From NCBI GenBank assembly GCA_903847605.1, contig CAINED010000012.1, forward strand, positions 1-64,000: 64,000 nucleotides of DNA, written 5' to 3'. The translations under genes and the position numbers were made by a program. Positions 51,250 through 61,627 of this stretch are shown here, in pieces (within the stretch, counting starts at the first letter, position 1; each line of letters starts with the position of its first letter). This DNA is from an uncultured Hyphomicrobiales bacterium. GTDB lineage: Bacteria; Pseudomonadota; Alphaproteobacteria; Rhizobiales; Beijerinckiaceae. The notes under the pieces were generated by a model, which was not told the DNA's origin, did not search any database, and was given only the letters and a program-made list of their open reading frames with translations.

Positions 51250-52014
51250 TCAGGAAACGCCGAGCTGCGCCTTCAGATCGGCGAGCATTTTGACAACATC
51301 GGCTGTCGCCGCAGCCAGCGAGGCCGGGTCCTTGCTGCGTAGAACGATCTGGTTCTTGAAGCCGCCGCCCGACGTGTTGAAATGCGGATAGGAGCCGATG
51401 CTGACGTCGCCGTATTTCTTGTCGACCTCTTCGAGCCCCTTGGCATAGGCCCCTTCCGGCAGGCCCGCTTCAAGCGTCTCGCTCAGCATCTTCGCGCCGG
51501 TCTCCAGCGTCTCCACGACATTGGCGAGCATCGCCTGCATGATGCGCGGCACGCCAGCCATGACAATGACATTGCCGATCTTGAAGCCCGGCGCGGCGGA
51601 AATCGGATTCGTGACGAGATCGGCCCCCGCAGGAATCCGGCACATGCGCAGGCGCGCTTCGTTGAGATCTTCGCGCTTGAGGCGCGTGAGCAGCAACTCG
51701 ACCGCGCGCTCGTCGACGCCAATGGAAACCCCCATCGCCTTTGCGACGCTGTCGGCGGTGATGTCGTCATGGGTCGGGCCGATACCGCCGGTCGTAAAGA
51801 GGTAGGTGTAGCGTCGGCGCAGCGCATTCACTGCATTGACGATCTCTTCCTCGATATCCGGCACGATGCGGACTTCCTTGAGGTCGATGCCGACGCCCGT
51901 CAGATAGTCGGCGATGAAACCGATATTCTGGTCCTTGGTGCGGCCGGACAGAATTTCGTCGCCTATCACCAGTATGGCCGCCGTGACCGTTTTTGCTGTT
52001 GCCGTTTCGCTCAT
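51250..52014 (-). CDS. CinA N-terminal (MoaB/MogA-like) molybdopterin-binding domain protein
   Basis: A 254-residue protein with a MoaB/MogA-type domain as in the N-terminal half of Cin[53 protein letters not shown], and [22 protein letters not shown]. The C-terminal amidase half of full CinA is absent. ATG 52014 has GGAGG upstream. Probably a competence/damage-inducible-like nucleotide-processing protein rather than a cofactor synthase. Confidence 0.87.
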   Translation of the reverse strand: MSETATAKTVTAAILVIGDEILSGRTKDQNIGFIADYLTGVGIDLKEVRIVPDIEEEIVNAVNALRRRYTYLFTTGGIGPTHDDITADSVAKAMGVSIGVDERAVELLLTRLKREDLNEARLRMCRIPAGADLVTNPISAAPGFKIGNVIVMAGVPRIMQAMLANVVETLETGAKMLSETLEAGLPEGAYAKGLEEVDKKYGDVSIGSYPHFNTSGGGFKNQIVLRSKDPASLAAATADVVKMLADLKAQLGVS

Positions 52015-52173
52015 GAGCGCCTCCCCGGAGCCTGCTTTATGGACGCCGACGGCGGTTTGGCAAGCTCTATCCACCGGCGGCCGGCGGGCATTCACAGGCT
52101 CTCGCGCGACCCCGGGGCCGCCGTAGCCCGGCGCTTTGACAGGAGGTCACGCGAGCGGCATTCCAGGCGGGCC

Positions 52174-52887
52174 ATGCGTTTTTCCGCCCCTCTCATTCCC
52201 GGCCGCCTGCTCCGCCGCTACAAGCGCTTCCTTGCCGACATCCGCCTCGACAGCGGCGAGGAGATCACCGCGCATTGCGCCAATCCCGGCGCGATGCTCG
52301 GGCTCTGCGCCGAGGGCAACCGTGTATTCCTCTCGAAGTCGGACAATCCGGCGCGAAAGCTGGCCTATTCCTGGGAAATCGTGGAAGCGGACTTCGGCCG
52401 CGGGCTCGAATTTGCGGGCATCAACACCGCCCATCCCAACGCCATCGTCAGTGCGGCGATTGTCGCGGGCGCGTTTCCGCCACTTGCCAACTATGCCTCG
52501 CTCCGCCGCGAGGTGAAATACGGCAGGAACAGCCGCGTCGATATTCTGCTGCAGCATGAGGGCCGGCCCGACTGCTACGTCGAGATCAAGAACGTGCATC
52601 TCATGCGCACGCCTGGCCTCGCAGAGTTTCCCGACAGCGTCACCTCGCGCGGCGCAAAGCATCTCGCCGAACTCGGCGACATGGTCGAGGCCGGCCATCG
52701 CGCAGTGATGGTTTATCTCATCCAGATGCAGGCCGACCACTTCTCGCTCGCGGCCGATATCGACAAGGCCTATGCGGCAGCTTTCAAGCGTGCGCGCGAA
52801 CGTGGCGTCGAGGCCATCGCGGCATGCTGCAAAGTCACGCCCGATGGCATCGAGATGGACCGTCTTGTGCAAATCGATTTTGGTTAA
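52174..52887 (+). CDS. sfsA: Sugar fermentation stimulation protein SfsA
   Basis: A 237-residue SfsA, a nuclease-like protein of unclear role. Conserved parts: [46 protein letters not shown] with the E-x-K core, and [21 protein letters not shown] 52174 lies downstream of the CinA-type gene, divergent. In this order sfsA is commonly followed by map and radC; here an RTX gene and a methyltransferase lie between. Confidence 0.93.
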   Translation: MRFSAPLIPGRLLRRYKRFLADIRLDSGEEITAHCANPGAMLGLCAEGNRVFLSKSDNPARKLAYSWEIVEADFGRGLEFAGINTAHPNAIVSAAIVAGAFPPLANYASLRREVKYGRNSRVDILLQHEGRPDCYVEIKNVHLMRTPGLAEFPDSVTSRGAKHLAELGDMVEAGHRAVMVYLIQMQADHFSLAADIDKAYAAAFKRARERGVEAIAACCKVTPDGIEMDRLVQIDFG

Positions 52888-53053
52888 TCAAACTTGAACG
52901 CCGTTAAAGAAGAGCAATAACAAGCCATAAGGCTTTTCCCGCGCGAGACATGCCCGCGTATCGCTCCCCTGCGCAGAACAAACTGAAGCCCGCCATCGCC
53001 TGATTGGCCACGTTATTGCTGCGAACCGGGCACTTATAACGGGGCGTTTCATT

Positions 53054-55051
53054 ATGATACTTCCGACATTGGGCAATGACACACTTTTCGGAACAGCCGG
53101 CGATGACTTCATCGATCTTCTTGCGGGCGACGATTATTATGAAGGGGGTGCAGGCCTCGATCTGATCGCCGGTGGTCTCGGCAATGATATCCTTTACGGC
53201 GGCGCCGGTAGCGACTATTTCTTCGGCGACCCGGGCCGTGATGAGATGCATGGCGGCGAGGACAACGACTACTTCTTCAATTTCCTCCTCGGGACGCCGG
53301 ACACAAACGCGACCGCAATGACGATCGATGACGGCGAGGTCTTCGATGGCGGCGAGGGGTTCGATGGGATATTCCTGCTCGATCCCACAGGTTTAACTTT
53401 CGCCTTCGGCCACACGACTCTCTCCTCCATCGAATCCCTATCCTTCGAAGTCGCCGATGGCGTTTTCTGTCATGCCTGGTTTCTTGCGAGCCAGGTGGGA
53501 GAGGGATTGTCTACAAACCTCCTCTTGTTCAGCCAGCCGGGAGAAGGCAACACCCTGCAGATCGACTTCGTGATGGATTCATCGACCAGCCTCGATCTGT
53601 CCGTGTTCACGGTCGGCTTCGCGGGCGAAAATGACGCCATTTTTGTCATCGGCGATCACGATGCGGAAACGATCACCGGCTCCATGGCCCGCGATTTCCT
53701 CTTCGGCAATGGCGGCAATGACATTCTGAACGGCGGCGCGGGCAACGACAGGCTCGATGGTGGAGCAGGCGTCGACATCCTTGCGGGCGGATCGGGCGAC
53801 GACGATTACTACGTCGATGTAGCGGGAGAGCAGATCAATGAGGTCAATGGTGAAGGTATAGACACGGTTTATGCCAGCACAAATTATACGCTGGGCGCAG
53901 GCAATGAGATAGAGATCCTGCGCGCCTTCGGCACATCGACATGGAATGGCATTACGCTCACCGGCAACGAGTTCAACAATATCATCGAGGGCGAACTGGG
54001 AAATGACACGCTCAACGGCGGACTCGGCGATGACACGCTCGACGGTTACCACGGCAACGACCTTCTGAATGGGGGAAACGGAATCGACACCGCATCCTAT
54101 CAATCGGTAACATGGGAGGTGACGGTCAATCTCGCGTCGACCTCCTGGCAGAACACGCGAGGCGGCGGAACCGACAGGTTGCTTTCGATTGAGAACCTGA
54201 CCGGGTCGAATTTCAACGACACGCTCACCGGAAACACGCTCGCCAACATTCTGGATGGCGCAGGCGGTGAAGACATAATCAACGGCGGCGCCGGAAACGA
54301 TTCGCTCTTTGGAGGCGAAGGCAACGATCGCCTGACCGGCGGAGCCGGCGTGGACGTAATGGACGGTGGAGTGGGCAACGACACTTATTACGTCGACAAC
54401 GCTGACGATCAAACGATCGAATTCTACCAGCAAGGCATTGCTGATCGCGTCTTTGCGAGCGTCAACTACGTGCTCTCTCAATCCGATGAAATTGAATACC
54501 TCTATGCGAATGCCGGCGGTGCGGGCCTCGCTCTGACCGGCAACGACGGTGACAACAGGATTTACGGCAATTCACTCGGCGGCAACGACACGCTGGACGG
54601 GCTCGGCGGCAATGACATTCTCGACGGGCGAGCCGGCAACGACATCTTGATCGGCGGTTTCGGCAACGACCGCCTTATTGGCGGAACTGGCGATGATATC
54701 ATCAGAGGTAGATATGGCATCGACACGATGACCGGCGGCGACGGCAACGACAGCTTCGTCTTCGATACGCCCGATTTCGGGCCTGACAGGATCACTGACT
54801 TTAACGTCGCTTACGACAGAATATCTCTCGACAGCGCAGTCTTTACAGCAATTCCTGCGAGCGGACCGCTGTCGTCAGCAGCCTTCAGGATTGGCACGGC
54901 CGCGCAGGATGCTGATGATCGCTTCATCTATAATTCAGTTAGCGGATCGCTGTTTTACGACTCCAACGGCAATGCCGCGGGCGGGCAGATTCGTATCGCC
55001 ACATTGCAAGCTGGCCTGGCGCTTACGAGCAATAATTTCGAGATTATCTGA
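53054..55051 (+). CDS. RTX-type calcium-binding repeat protein
   Basis: 665 residues dominated by GGxGxDxLx nonapeptide repeats (calcium-binding beta-roll), for example GNDTLFGTAGDDFIDLLAGDD, GGNGGNDILNGGAGNDRLDGGAG and RAGNDILIGGFGNDRLIGGTGDD. Non-repeat blocks with AxxNYxL and DxxxE strands (VYASTNYTLGAGNEIEILRAF and ASVNYVLSQSDEIEYLYA) lie between. The C terminus (FNVAYDRISLDSAVF to SNNFEII) is a typical type I secretion signal region with no N-terminal signal peptide. No transporter is adjacent. It should be exported and function outside the cell. Confidence 0.92.
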   Translation: MILPTLGNDTLFGTAGDDFIDLLAGDDYYEGGAGLDLIAGGLGNDILYGGAGSDYFFGDPGRDEMHGGEDNDYFFNFLLGTPDTNATAMTIDDGEVFDGGEGFDGIFLLDPTGLTFAFGHTTLSSIESLSFEVADGVFCHAWFLASQVGEGLSTNLLLFSQPGEGNTLQIDFVMDSSTSLDLSVFTVGFAGENDAIFVIGDHDAETITGSMARDFLFGNGGNDILNGGAGNDRLDGGAGVDILAGGSGDDDYYVDVAGEQINEVNGEGIDTVYASTNYTLGAGNEIEILRAFGTSTWNGITLTGNEFNNIIEGELGNDTLNGGLGDDTLDGYHGNDLLNGGNGIDTASYQSVTWEVTVNLASTSWQNTRGGGTDRLLSIENLTGSNFNDTLTGNTLANILDGAGGEDIINGGAGNDSLFGGEGNDRLTGGAGVDVMDGGVGNDTYYVDNADDQTIEFYQQGIADRVFASVNYVLSQSDEIEYLYANAGGAGLALTGNDGDNRIYGNSLGGNDTLDGLGGNDILDGRAGNDILIGGFGNDRLIGGTGDDIIRGRYGIDTMTGGDGNDSFVFDTPDFGPDRITDFNVAYDRISLDSAVFTAIPASGPLSSAAFRIGTAAQDADDRFIYNSVSGSLFYDSNGNAAGGQIRIATLQAGLALTSNNFEII

Positions 55052-55087
55052 GGCGCCCTGGCGGACGCCTTCGCCGTTATCGAACAA

Positions 55088-56008
55088 TCAATCCTGGTCG
55101 CGCACCCACGCCGCATTGTTTTTCGTGCGCTGCACCACCGTATAGCCAGTGTCTCTGAGAAGCTGCGGCAGATCGACGGTCCAGCGCTGGTGCAGATGTT
55201 CGATGACGATGAGCTTCGGCCAGAGGCTTTCCGGCGCAGTGCGGAAGAAGGGCTCGAGGATCAGGTCTTCCGCGCCTTCGACGTCGAGCTTGATGGCGTC
55301 GATATGATCGTATTTTTCTTCATTCACAAGCGTCAGCAGCGTCCGCGCGGGAACGCGCATGGCGCTGCGCCCGCCTTCTGCGCTCACGACGCGCACCGAC
55401 GTTTCGCCGCGATTCTGGTTGTCGATGAACAACGTGATTTCGCCGTCGCTGTCGGTCACCGCGCATTCGAGCGCTTTCACCGACGGAAAATCATTCTGAC
55501 GGATGTTGAAGATCAAACGCTCGAAAATATCCGGCTGCGGCTCGATCGCGAGAACGCGACAACGCGCTTTCGCTTTCGCCGCGACGAACAGCGAATAGGC
55601 GCCAACATTCGCGCCAATGTCGATGAAGACGAAATCGTCATTCATGCGGCTTGCCAGCAGCGTCCGCTCTTCCGCATCGAAAAACTGCGGCGTGAAGAGA
55701 ATGCGTTTCTCGCTGACGTTGTAATAGGGATAGAGCCGCATCCGGGCGCCGAAGGTTTCGACATCCAGCGGCGCGCCCTTGAGCTGCCGGATCGCGATCC
55801 TGCGATATAGGAAAGCCAGACGACGTCCGGCCCAGGTCGGCGCCGCGGCGCGCGTTGCCGCCAGCAGTCGCGCGACTAGGCCGCGCGGGGCGAATTGCCC
55901 GAACGGGCCTGTTTCGTTCCTGATGTCCATGCTGCCGATGTTCCGCGACGGATTGGCCGCGCCGCTTTGCGCGCCTTCTATCCCATTTTCAGCCGCGCTG
56001 AAAACCAT
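55088..56008 (-). CDS. FkbM-family methyltransferase
   Basis: A SAM-dependent methyltransferase of the FkbM type (up to 306 residues). SAM motif VFIDIGANVGAYSLFVAAKAKARCRVLAIEPQPD, then IRQNDFPSVKALECAVTDSDGE and AIKLDVEGAEDLILEPFF. ATG 56008 is the longest option; ATG 55930 is also possible. It converges on the RTX gene; together they interrupt the usual sfsA-map order. It may methylate a sugar or surface glycan. Target unknown. Confidence 0.88.
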   Translation of the reverse strand: MVFSAAENGIEGAQSGAANPSRNIGSMDIRNETGPFGQFAPRGLVARLLAATRAAAPTWAGRRLAFLYRRIAIRQLKGAPLDVETFGARMRLYPYYNVSEKRILFTPQFFDAEERTLLASRMNDDFVFIDIGANVGAYSLFVAAKAKARCRVLAIEPQPDIFERLIFNIRQNDFPSVKALECAVTDSDGEITLFIDNQNRGETSVRVVSAEGGRSAMRVPARTLLTLVNEEKYDHIDAIKLDVEGAEDLILEPFFRTAPESLWPKLIVIEHLHQRWTVDLPQLLRDTGYTVVQRTKNNAAWVRDQD

Positions 56009-56121
56009 GGCCGCAAAATCCGCGCAGAATTCGCTGATTCTCTGGCCAAAACGGCAGAAGGGCGTTCAAATGTCGTCGGCGATACACTAGATTGCAGCGA
56101 TCCCGCCCAGAGCCAGAGACC

Positions 56122-56961
56122 ATGACTTTCGTTGACGCCGCCCTCGCCCCCGCCCGCAAAAGCGGCCAGATCAAACTTCACGGACCGGACGCCTTTGCCG
56201 CCATGCGCAAGGCGGGACGCCTGACGGCCGAGGCCCTGGATCTCGTCGCCGACAAGGTGAAGCCCGGCGTCACAACGCAGGCGCTCGACGATCTCGTCTA
56301 CGAATTCGCCATGGACCACGGCGTCTATCCCGCGCCGCTCGGCTATCGCGGCTACCGCAAGTCGATCTGTACATCGATCAACCATGTCGTCTGTCACGGC
56401 CTGCCCGACGACAAGCCCCTACGTGACGGCGACATCGTCAACATCGACGTCACCCTGATCGTCGACGGCTGGCACGGCGATTCCAGCCGCATGTACTACT
56501 CGGGCGAAGTGCCCCGGCGCGCCCAGCGCCTCGTCGAAATCACCTACGAGTCGCTGTGGCGAGGCATCGATGCCGTGAAACCCGGCGCGACGACCGGCGA
56601 TATCGGCGCGGCCATTCAGGAATATGCGGAAAGTGAGCGCTGCTCCGTGGTGCGCGACTTTTGTGGCCACGGCCTCGGCCGGCTTTTCCATGACGAACCC
56701 AACATCCTGCATTACGGCAAGCGCGGCGAAGGCGTGCCGCTCAAGTCTGGCATGTTCTTCACCATCGAGCCGATGATCAATCTCGGCCGCCCGCATGTGA
56801 AAGTTCTGGGCGACGGCTGGACAGCCGTGACGCGCGACCGCTCGCTCTCTGCCCAGTTCGAGCACACGGTGGGCGTCACCGATACCGGCGTCGAGGTTTT
56901 CACCCTTTCTCCGGCCGGCATGCACCGGCCCCCCTATACTCCCAACCAATCCTTGCGATGA
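56122..56961 (+). CDS. map: Type I methionine aminopeptidase
   Basis: A 279-residue metal-dependent enzyme removing N-terminal Met from new proteins. Metal-binding residues: [16 protein letters not shown] (His), [24 protein letters not shown] (Asp, Asp), [16 protein letters not shown] (His), [10 protein letters not shown] (Glu) and [12 protein letters not shown] (Glu). ATG 56122 is preferred over a TTG at 56092. Its TGA overlaps the radC ATG. Confidence 0.96.
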   Translation: MTFVDAALAPARKSGQIKLHGPDAFAAMRKAGRLTAEALDLVADKVKPGVTTQALDDLVYEFAMDHGVYPAPLGYRGYRKSICTSINHVVCHGLPDDKPLRDGDIVNIDVTLIVDGWHGDSSRMYYSGEVPRRAQRLVEITYESLWRGIDAVKPGATTGDIGAAIQEYAESERCSVVRDFCGHGLGRLFHDEPNILHYGKRGEGVPLKSGMFFTIEPMINLGRPHVKVLGDGWTAVTRDRSLSAQFEHTVGVTDTGVEVFTLSPAGMHRPPYTPNQSLR

Positions 56962-57692
56962 AAGCGGTCGGCCCGAGACCAAAAGCAAAATCGTTTCAGG
57001 ACAGCGCCCAGCCCGATCTCGAACCCCATTACACGGGACACCGGGACCGCCTGCGCGAGCGCTTCAGAACTGCTGGTGGCGAGGCGCTGCCGGATTACGA
57101 ACTGCTCGAACTCGTCCTGATGCGCTCGATCCCGCGCCGCGATGTGAAGCCCCTGGCCAAACTTCTGGTCAACCGGTTCGGTGGCTTTGGCGAAGTGCTG
57201 GGCGCGCCCGTCGAAAGACTGATGGAAATCGACGGCATCGGGGAATCCACCGCAATCGACCTGAAGATCGTCGCCGCAGCCGCCCGCCGCATGGCCCGCG
57301 GGGAAGTCGCCAGCCGCCAGAGCCTGTCCTCGTGGAAGGACGTCATCGATTACTGCCGCACGGCGATGGCTTTCGAGGACCGGGAAGAGTTCCGCATCCT
57401 CTTCCTCGACAAGCGCAACGGACTGATCGCCGACGAAAAACAGGGCCAGGGCACGGTGGACCACACGCCGGTCTATCCGCGCGAGGTTGTGAAGCGCGCC
57501 CTTGAGCTATCGGCTACGGCGCTGATTTTGGTCCATAATCACCCGTCGGGCGATCCGACGCCGTCCGCCGCCGACATCCGGATGACCCAGGATATCGCAG
57601 CAATCGCCAAACCGCTCGGCATCGCCCTGCACGATCACATCATCGTCGGACGCAACGGTCATGCGAGCTTTCGCGGCCTGAAATTGCTCTGA
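56958..57692 (+). CDS. radC: DNA repair protein RadC (JAB/MPN domain)
   Basis: A 244-residue RadC: N-terminal helix-hairpin-helix ([22 protein letters not shown]) and C-terminal JAB1/MPN domain with the zinc motif [22 protein letters not shown]. Its ATG overlaps the map stop (ATGA). The historical repair assignment is doubtful; the domain suggests a metal-dependent hydrolase. Confidence 0.95.
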   Translation: MKAVGPRPKAKSFQDSAQPDLEPHYTGHRDRLRERFRTAGGEALPDYELLELVLMRSIPRRDVKPLAKLLVNRFGGFGEVLGAPVERLMEIDGIGESTAIDLKIVAAAARRMARGEVASRQSLSSWKDVIDYCRTAMAFEDREEFRILFLDKRNGLIADEKQGQGTVDHTPVYPREVVKRALELSATALILVHNHPSGDPTPSAADIRMTQDIAAIAKPLGIALHDHIIVGRNGHASFRGLKLL

Positions 57693-57830
57693 TTCGACGC
57701 CGACCAAGCGGAACGCCCCATTAACTCCCCGTTGCTAACGTCCGGAAAGGGCTGGGACTGCACCTTTGGCCTGTCTGGAGCGGTTCGAGCGGCCCGGCGG
57801 CGGATTTTGCCGGCAGTGGGGTTATCGTAA

Positions 57831-59996
57831 ATGCGTTTTCTGTCCGGCAGTCGCGATGGCGGCTCGGTCTCGCGGCTTCCCGCGCGGCTGGTGGTGATCA
57901 CCTGCCTGATCCTTGTTTTTTCGGTCATTTTGCTCGCCTGGACGCGCGAGTCCGGCAATAGCGACGCGCGGGAAGCGGAAGCTGCTCGCATCAAGGGCGC
58001 GATAGAAACCGAACTTCACAAACTGGCCCTAGATGCTGTCGAATTTGCCAACGGCGCGCTTGCGGCGGAACAGAACAACTCCACGACGCAACAGGCCGCC
58101 GACCGTAATCGCGTCGCGATCGTCGAACTCGGGCGCCCGTTCGAAGGCCAAAAAGATATCCCGGCCGGTGCGACCTCTGCCCTTGCCGTTCCGCTTATGG
58201 AAACCGGAAACCTGCTGGCGCACAGCCTGCGCGGCGGGGTTTCGGAGAACGAAGCGCCAGCCACGCCGGCCCTGCGCCTTTACACACGCAACACCCTCTC
58301 CGGCTTCGCGGAATTGAACGGCGTCCTTTCAGCCTGGGTGCTGGTTCCTGCACATCTGGATGCGCCGAACGGCATGCGCCGCGCCTTCGCAGTCCTCGCG
58401 CTTGAAGCGGCGGATTCGGGTTTTGCGGCGCGTGTCGCCGTCTCTGCCCGTGCCGGTTATGTCGAAGTCAGGTCGCAACCGGAAGACGCCGCAGGCGTAC
58501 ATTCCTTGCGTTACGGCAATCACGGCGAGCCTGTATTCGTGTCATGGCGGCCCGACCGTCCGGGCGACAGGCTGACGACGCAACTGGGCGCGCTGCTCAT
58601 CTCCATCATGGCGGTCTATACGGGTTTCGTCGCCTATTTCATGACGCGCAGGCTGGCCGAAAGCGAATACGAAAAAGCACGGCTTGCAACGCAGGATTCC
58701 CTGACCGGGACGGCCAATCGTCTCCTGATGACGATACAGATCGAAGACCAGATCCTGCGCGCGCGTCGCAGCGGCAGGAGTTTCGCGCTCCTCTACCTCG
58801 ATTTCGACCGCTTCAAGGAAATCAACGACACCTACGGCCACGACGCCGGCGACAAGATGATCATTCTGGCTTCTCGCCGCATCGAAGAGACCATCGGTCC
58901 CGACGACAGGCTCGCGCGCTTCGGCGGCGACGAATTCGGCGTCATACAGCACGACGTCTCGAGCCTGCGCGATTGCGAACAATTGGCAGAACGCCTGCTC
59001 GCGAAATTCGCAGAGCCCTTCTCCATAGACGGCCGCGAACTCTATATCGGCGCATCTATCGGCATCGCGGTTTCGCAAAAAGGCGATGAAGATCGGGCGG
59101 AACTGATGCGGCGCGCCGACCTCGCGCTCTATCGCGCCAAGAACCAGGGCCGTGGCCGCTACGTCTTCTACGACGAAGCGATGAATTCCGAGTTGCACCG
59201 ACAAAAAACGCTCGAGGACGAATTGCGCCGCGCCATGCGCAACGGCGAATTCGAAGTGCACTATCAACCCATCGTTGAGGCACGCACGCACAAGCTGTCC
59301 TGCGTCGAAGCGCTCGTGCGCTGGAATCATCCCGAGCGCGGCATCGTTCCCCCGGGCGAATTCATTGCTCTTGCGGAAGAACGCGGACTCATCGTCGAAC
59401 TCGGCGAATTCGTGATGCGTCAAGGCTGCCGCGACGCCTTGCATTGGCCGGGCGTGCGCCTCGCGGTAAATATTTCCGCGTTGCAGTTCCGGCACAAGGA
59501 TTTCGTCGCCGGAATTGCGCGGGTGCTTTCGGAAACGGGATTCGATCCTTCACGGCTTGAAATCGAAATGACCGAAAGCGTCGTCATCGACAATGCCGAA
59601 CAGGCCGCAGAAGCCATTGCCGCCCTGCGCGCGACCGGCATACGCATCGCGCTCGACGATTTCGGCACGGGTTACTCGAGCCTCATCTATCTGCGCCGCT
59701 TCGCCATCGACAAGATCAAGATCGACCGCTCCTTCGTGGAGCTAATGGAAGCCTCGAACGAAAGCCGCGAGATCGTGCGCAACGTCATCGATCTCGGCCG
59801 CCGCCTCGGACTTACTGTCACGGCGGAAGGCGTCGAAAACGAACAGCAGATCGCGGGCCTCGAGGAATTCGGCTGCAACGAATTGCAGGGCTATTACTTC
59901 GGCAAGCCCGTAACGCAACTCGGCATACCCGCCTTGATCGCAGCCGATCGTGTCGGCGGCGCGAAGACGCAAAAGTCAGATACGCGCGCTGCGTAA
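57831..59996 (+). CDS. GGDEF-EAL protein (cyclic-di-GMP synthesis/breakdown)
   Basis: A 721-residue membrane sensor with an N-terminal CHASE-like or unknown periplasmic domain between two helices (LVVITCLILVFSVILLAW and LLISIMAVYTGFVAYFM). The diguanylate cyclase core RFGGDEFGV is intact; the I-site RxxD before it is not kept (GPDD). The EAL domain has EALVRWNHP, EMTESVVIDN and DDFGTGYSSLIYLRRF with the metal-binding acids. Both activities could be present. It could feed the PilZ protein at 35064. No operon partner; converges with mocA. Confidence 0.93.
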   Translation: MRFLSGSRDGGSVSRLPARLVVITCLILVFSVILLAWTRESGNSDAREAEAARIKGAIETELHKLALDAVEFANGALAAEQNNSTTQQAADRNRVAIVELGRPFEGQKDIPAGATSALAVPLMETGNLLAHSLRGGVSENEAPATPALRLYTRNTLSGFAELNGVLSAWVLVPAHLDAPNGMRRAFAVLALEAADSGFAARVAVSARAGYVEVRSQPEDAAGVHSLRYGNHGEPVFVSWRPDRPGDRLTTQLGALLISIMAVYTGFVAYFMTRRLAESEYEKARLATQDSLTGTANRLLMTIQIEDQILRARRSGRSFALLYLDFDRFKEINDTYGHDAGDKMIILASRRIEETIGPDDRLARFGGDEFGVIQHDVSSLRDCEQLAERLLAKFAEPFSIDGRELYIGASIGIAVSQKGDEDRAELMRRADLALYRAKNQGRGRYVFYDEAMNSELHRQKTLEDELRRAMRNGEFEVHYQPIVEARTHKLSCVEALVRWNHPERGIVPPGEFIALAEERGLIVELGEFVMRQGCRDALHWPGVRLAVNISALQFRHKDFVAGIARVLSETGFDPSRLEIEMTESVVIDNAEQAAEAIAALRATGIRIALDDFGTGYSSLIYLRRFAIDKIKIDRSFVELMEASNESREIVRNVIDLGRRLGLTVTAEGVENEQQIAGLEEFGCNELQGYYFGKPVTQLGIPALIAADRVGGAKTQKSDTRAA

Positions 59997-59997
59997 A

Positions 59998-60606
59998 CTA
60001 AAGCTGCCTTTGCGCGTCCTTCAACGCATCCGGCGTGTCGATATCGACGACGACATCTGCGTCGGCTTCCACTTCGACAACCTTGACGGCGGGATTTGCA
60101 AGAATGCGCCGCGCGCCTTCGTCGCCCGTAAGTTGCGATACCGCAGGCAAAAGCGACCGTGCGAGCAAAGCCGGATTGCCGCGCCGCCCCTGCGCAACGG
60201 GCACGATGGCGTCGGCATCGGGCGAAGCCTTCAAAGCAGCGCGCAAGTTTTCAATCGTCGACACAGTGACGCGGGGCATATCCGCAAGCATCACGAACGC
60301 GCCGGACACTGTTGCAGGAAGAACCGCAACGCCGGCTTTCAGCGAACCCGCCATGCCCCCAGCATAGTCGGCGTTGTGAACGAATTGCACATCCAGGCCT
60401 TCGAGCGCCTTGCGCACGGCGCTATCTGCATGTCCCGTTACGACGACAACGGGACTTAGTCGCGCCGCAAGAGCGGTTTCTGCGACGTGACGCACCAAAG
60501 GCTTTCCCGCCAGAAGCGCGACGACCTTGGATTCGATAGCGGGGTCTGCCGCGCGATAGCGGCTCGCAAGCCCTGCGGCAAGAATGACGGCCGCAACGTC
60601 ATTCAT
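59998..60606 (-). CDS. Molybdenum cofactor nucleotidyltransferase (MocA/MobA-like)
   Basis: A 202-residue NTP-transferase fold enzyme: AAVILAAGLASRYRAADPAIESKVVALLAGKPLVRH (nucleotide loop) and GAFVMLADMPRVT, GRRGNPALLARSLLPAVS. It resembles MocA, which makes molybdopterin cytosine dinucleotide for xanthine-dehydrogenase-family enzymes. It overlaps the molybdopterin-binding gene by 8 bases. It is the last of a four-gene molybdenum hydroxylase maturation operon. Confidence 0.86.
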   Translation of the reverse strand: MNDVAAVILAAGLASRYRAADPAIESKVVALLAGKPLVRHVAETALAARLSPVVVVTGHADSAVRKALEGLDVQFVHNADYAGGMAGSLKAGVAVLPATVSGAFVMLADMPRVTVSTIENLRAALKASPDADAIVPVAQGRRGNPALLARSLLPAVSQLTGDEGARRILANPAVKVVEVEADADVVVDIDTPDALKDAQRQL

Positions 60607-61627
60607 CGCCCTGTTCGCCTTCGCCTTCTCGCAACTGGCCGCGGTCGACGATCTCCATCAGAAGCCCGCCCGCACCCATGCGCCTGATGTCGCGCGCCGT
60701 GACTTCGATACCGGCGAGCAGACGATGAAGCACCCAATCGAATCCGTTTTCCTTCGGCGAACGCGCACAGCCCGGCGCGCCCAGAACATGCACGAGCCGC
60801 TCGCCATCATATATGCGCCCGACAAGCAAGAGATTGCCGGGATCGACGGGCATGCCGAATTGTTCGATTTCGCCGCCGGCAGCTTCCAGCGCTGCTGGTA
60901 TCACATCTCTTCTATCGGTGATCGCAGACGCGCCGAAGACAACGAGAATATCGCACAGCGGCGCTGTTTCCTCGATGGCCGCCCGCAACGCAGATGTTTC
61001 GTGCGGCACGCGAGTCTCCCGCACGATTGTGGCGCGCGCCGGTGCAATCCGCTCTTCCAGTACGCGCAAGGTCTTTGCGACGACGGACGCCTTCAACCCC
61101 GGCAGTAATGTGGAGACGACGCCAACGCGCAACGGCTTGAAGGCCGCCACGCGCAGCGGAGCTGATCCGGCGCAGGCAAGCGCGTCGTTCAAGAGATTTC
61201 CCGGCACGGCGAAAGGAATGATCTTCACTGTGCCGATCATCTCGCCTTCGACGACCGTCCGCCACGGCGGCAAGCTGGCGACGGTGATGCTCTCATCGAC
61301 ATCGTTGATCTCGTCGATCGCATCGACACTCACCAAGAGCACGCCTGCGGCCGTCGCAAAGAGATTGGAGCGGCCCGTGAAAGGCTTCTGCACCCGCACG
61401 TTCTGCCCGGCAACGGATTGCGCGAGCCATTGCGCTGCTTCGTTCTCGCCGACATCTGTAAGTTCCGGCAATGCAACCGTGACCTCGCCGATGCCGGCGC
61501 TCTTCAACGCATCGACATGCGCGGAGGAAATGCGTTCGCCCTTTTTCAGGACGAGACCCTCCTGCCGGATGGAATGGGCGACGATGCCGCCCAGCGCAGA
61601 CTCGACAGGCACGGGGCCAAATTTCAC
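60599..61627 (-). CDS. Molybdopterin-binding protein
   Basis: A 342-residue MoeA/MogA-type molybdopterin-binding domain protein, of the kind encoded with XdhC and MocA. Features: FGPVPVESALGGIVAHSIRQEGLVLKKGERIS, GVVSTLLPGLKASVVAKTL and CDILVVFGASAITDRRDVIPAALEAAGGEIEQFGMPVDPGNLLLVG. It lies between the XdhC and MocA genes, so it likely helps load cofactor into molybdenum hydroxylases. In some genomes it is fused to the MocA domain; here they are separate. Confidence 0.85.
   Translation of the reverse strand: MKFGPVPVESALGGIVAHSIRQEGLVLKKGERISSAHVDALKSAGIGEVTVALPELTDVGENEAAQWLAQSVAGQNVRVQKPFTGRSNLFATAAGVLLVSVDAIDEINDVDESITVASLPPWRTVVEGEMIGTVKIIPFAVPGNLLNDALACAGSAPLRVAAFKPLRVGVVSTLLPGLKASVVAKTLRVLEERIAPARATIVRETRVPHETSALRAAIEETAPLCDILVVFGASAITDRRDVIPAALEAAGGEIEQFGMPVDPGNLLLVGRIYDGERLVHVLGAPGCARSPKENGFDWVLHRLLAGIEVTARDIRRMGAGGLLMEIVDRGQLREGEGEQGDE

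Noticed and set aside
53054-55051. Repeated short units as a possible CRISPR or satellite array
   Set aside because: The periodicity is 27 bases in frame and encodes GGxGxDxLx calcium-binding repeats in one open reading frame.
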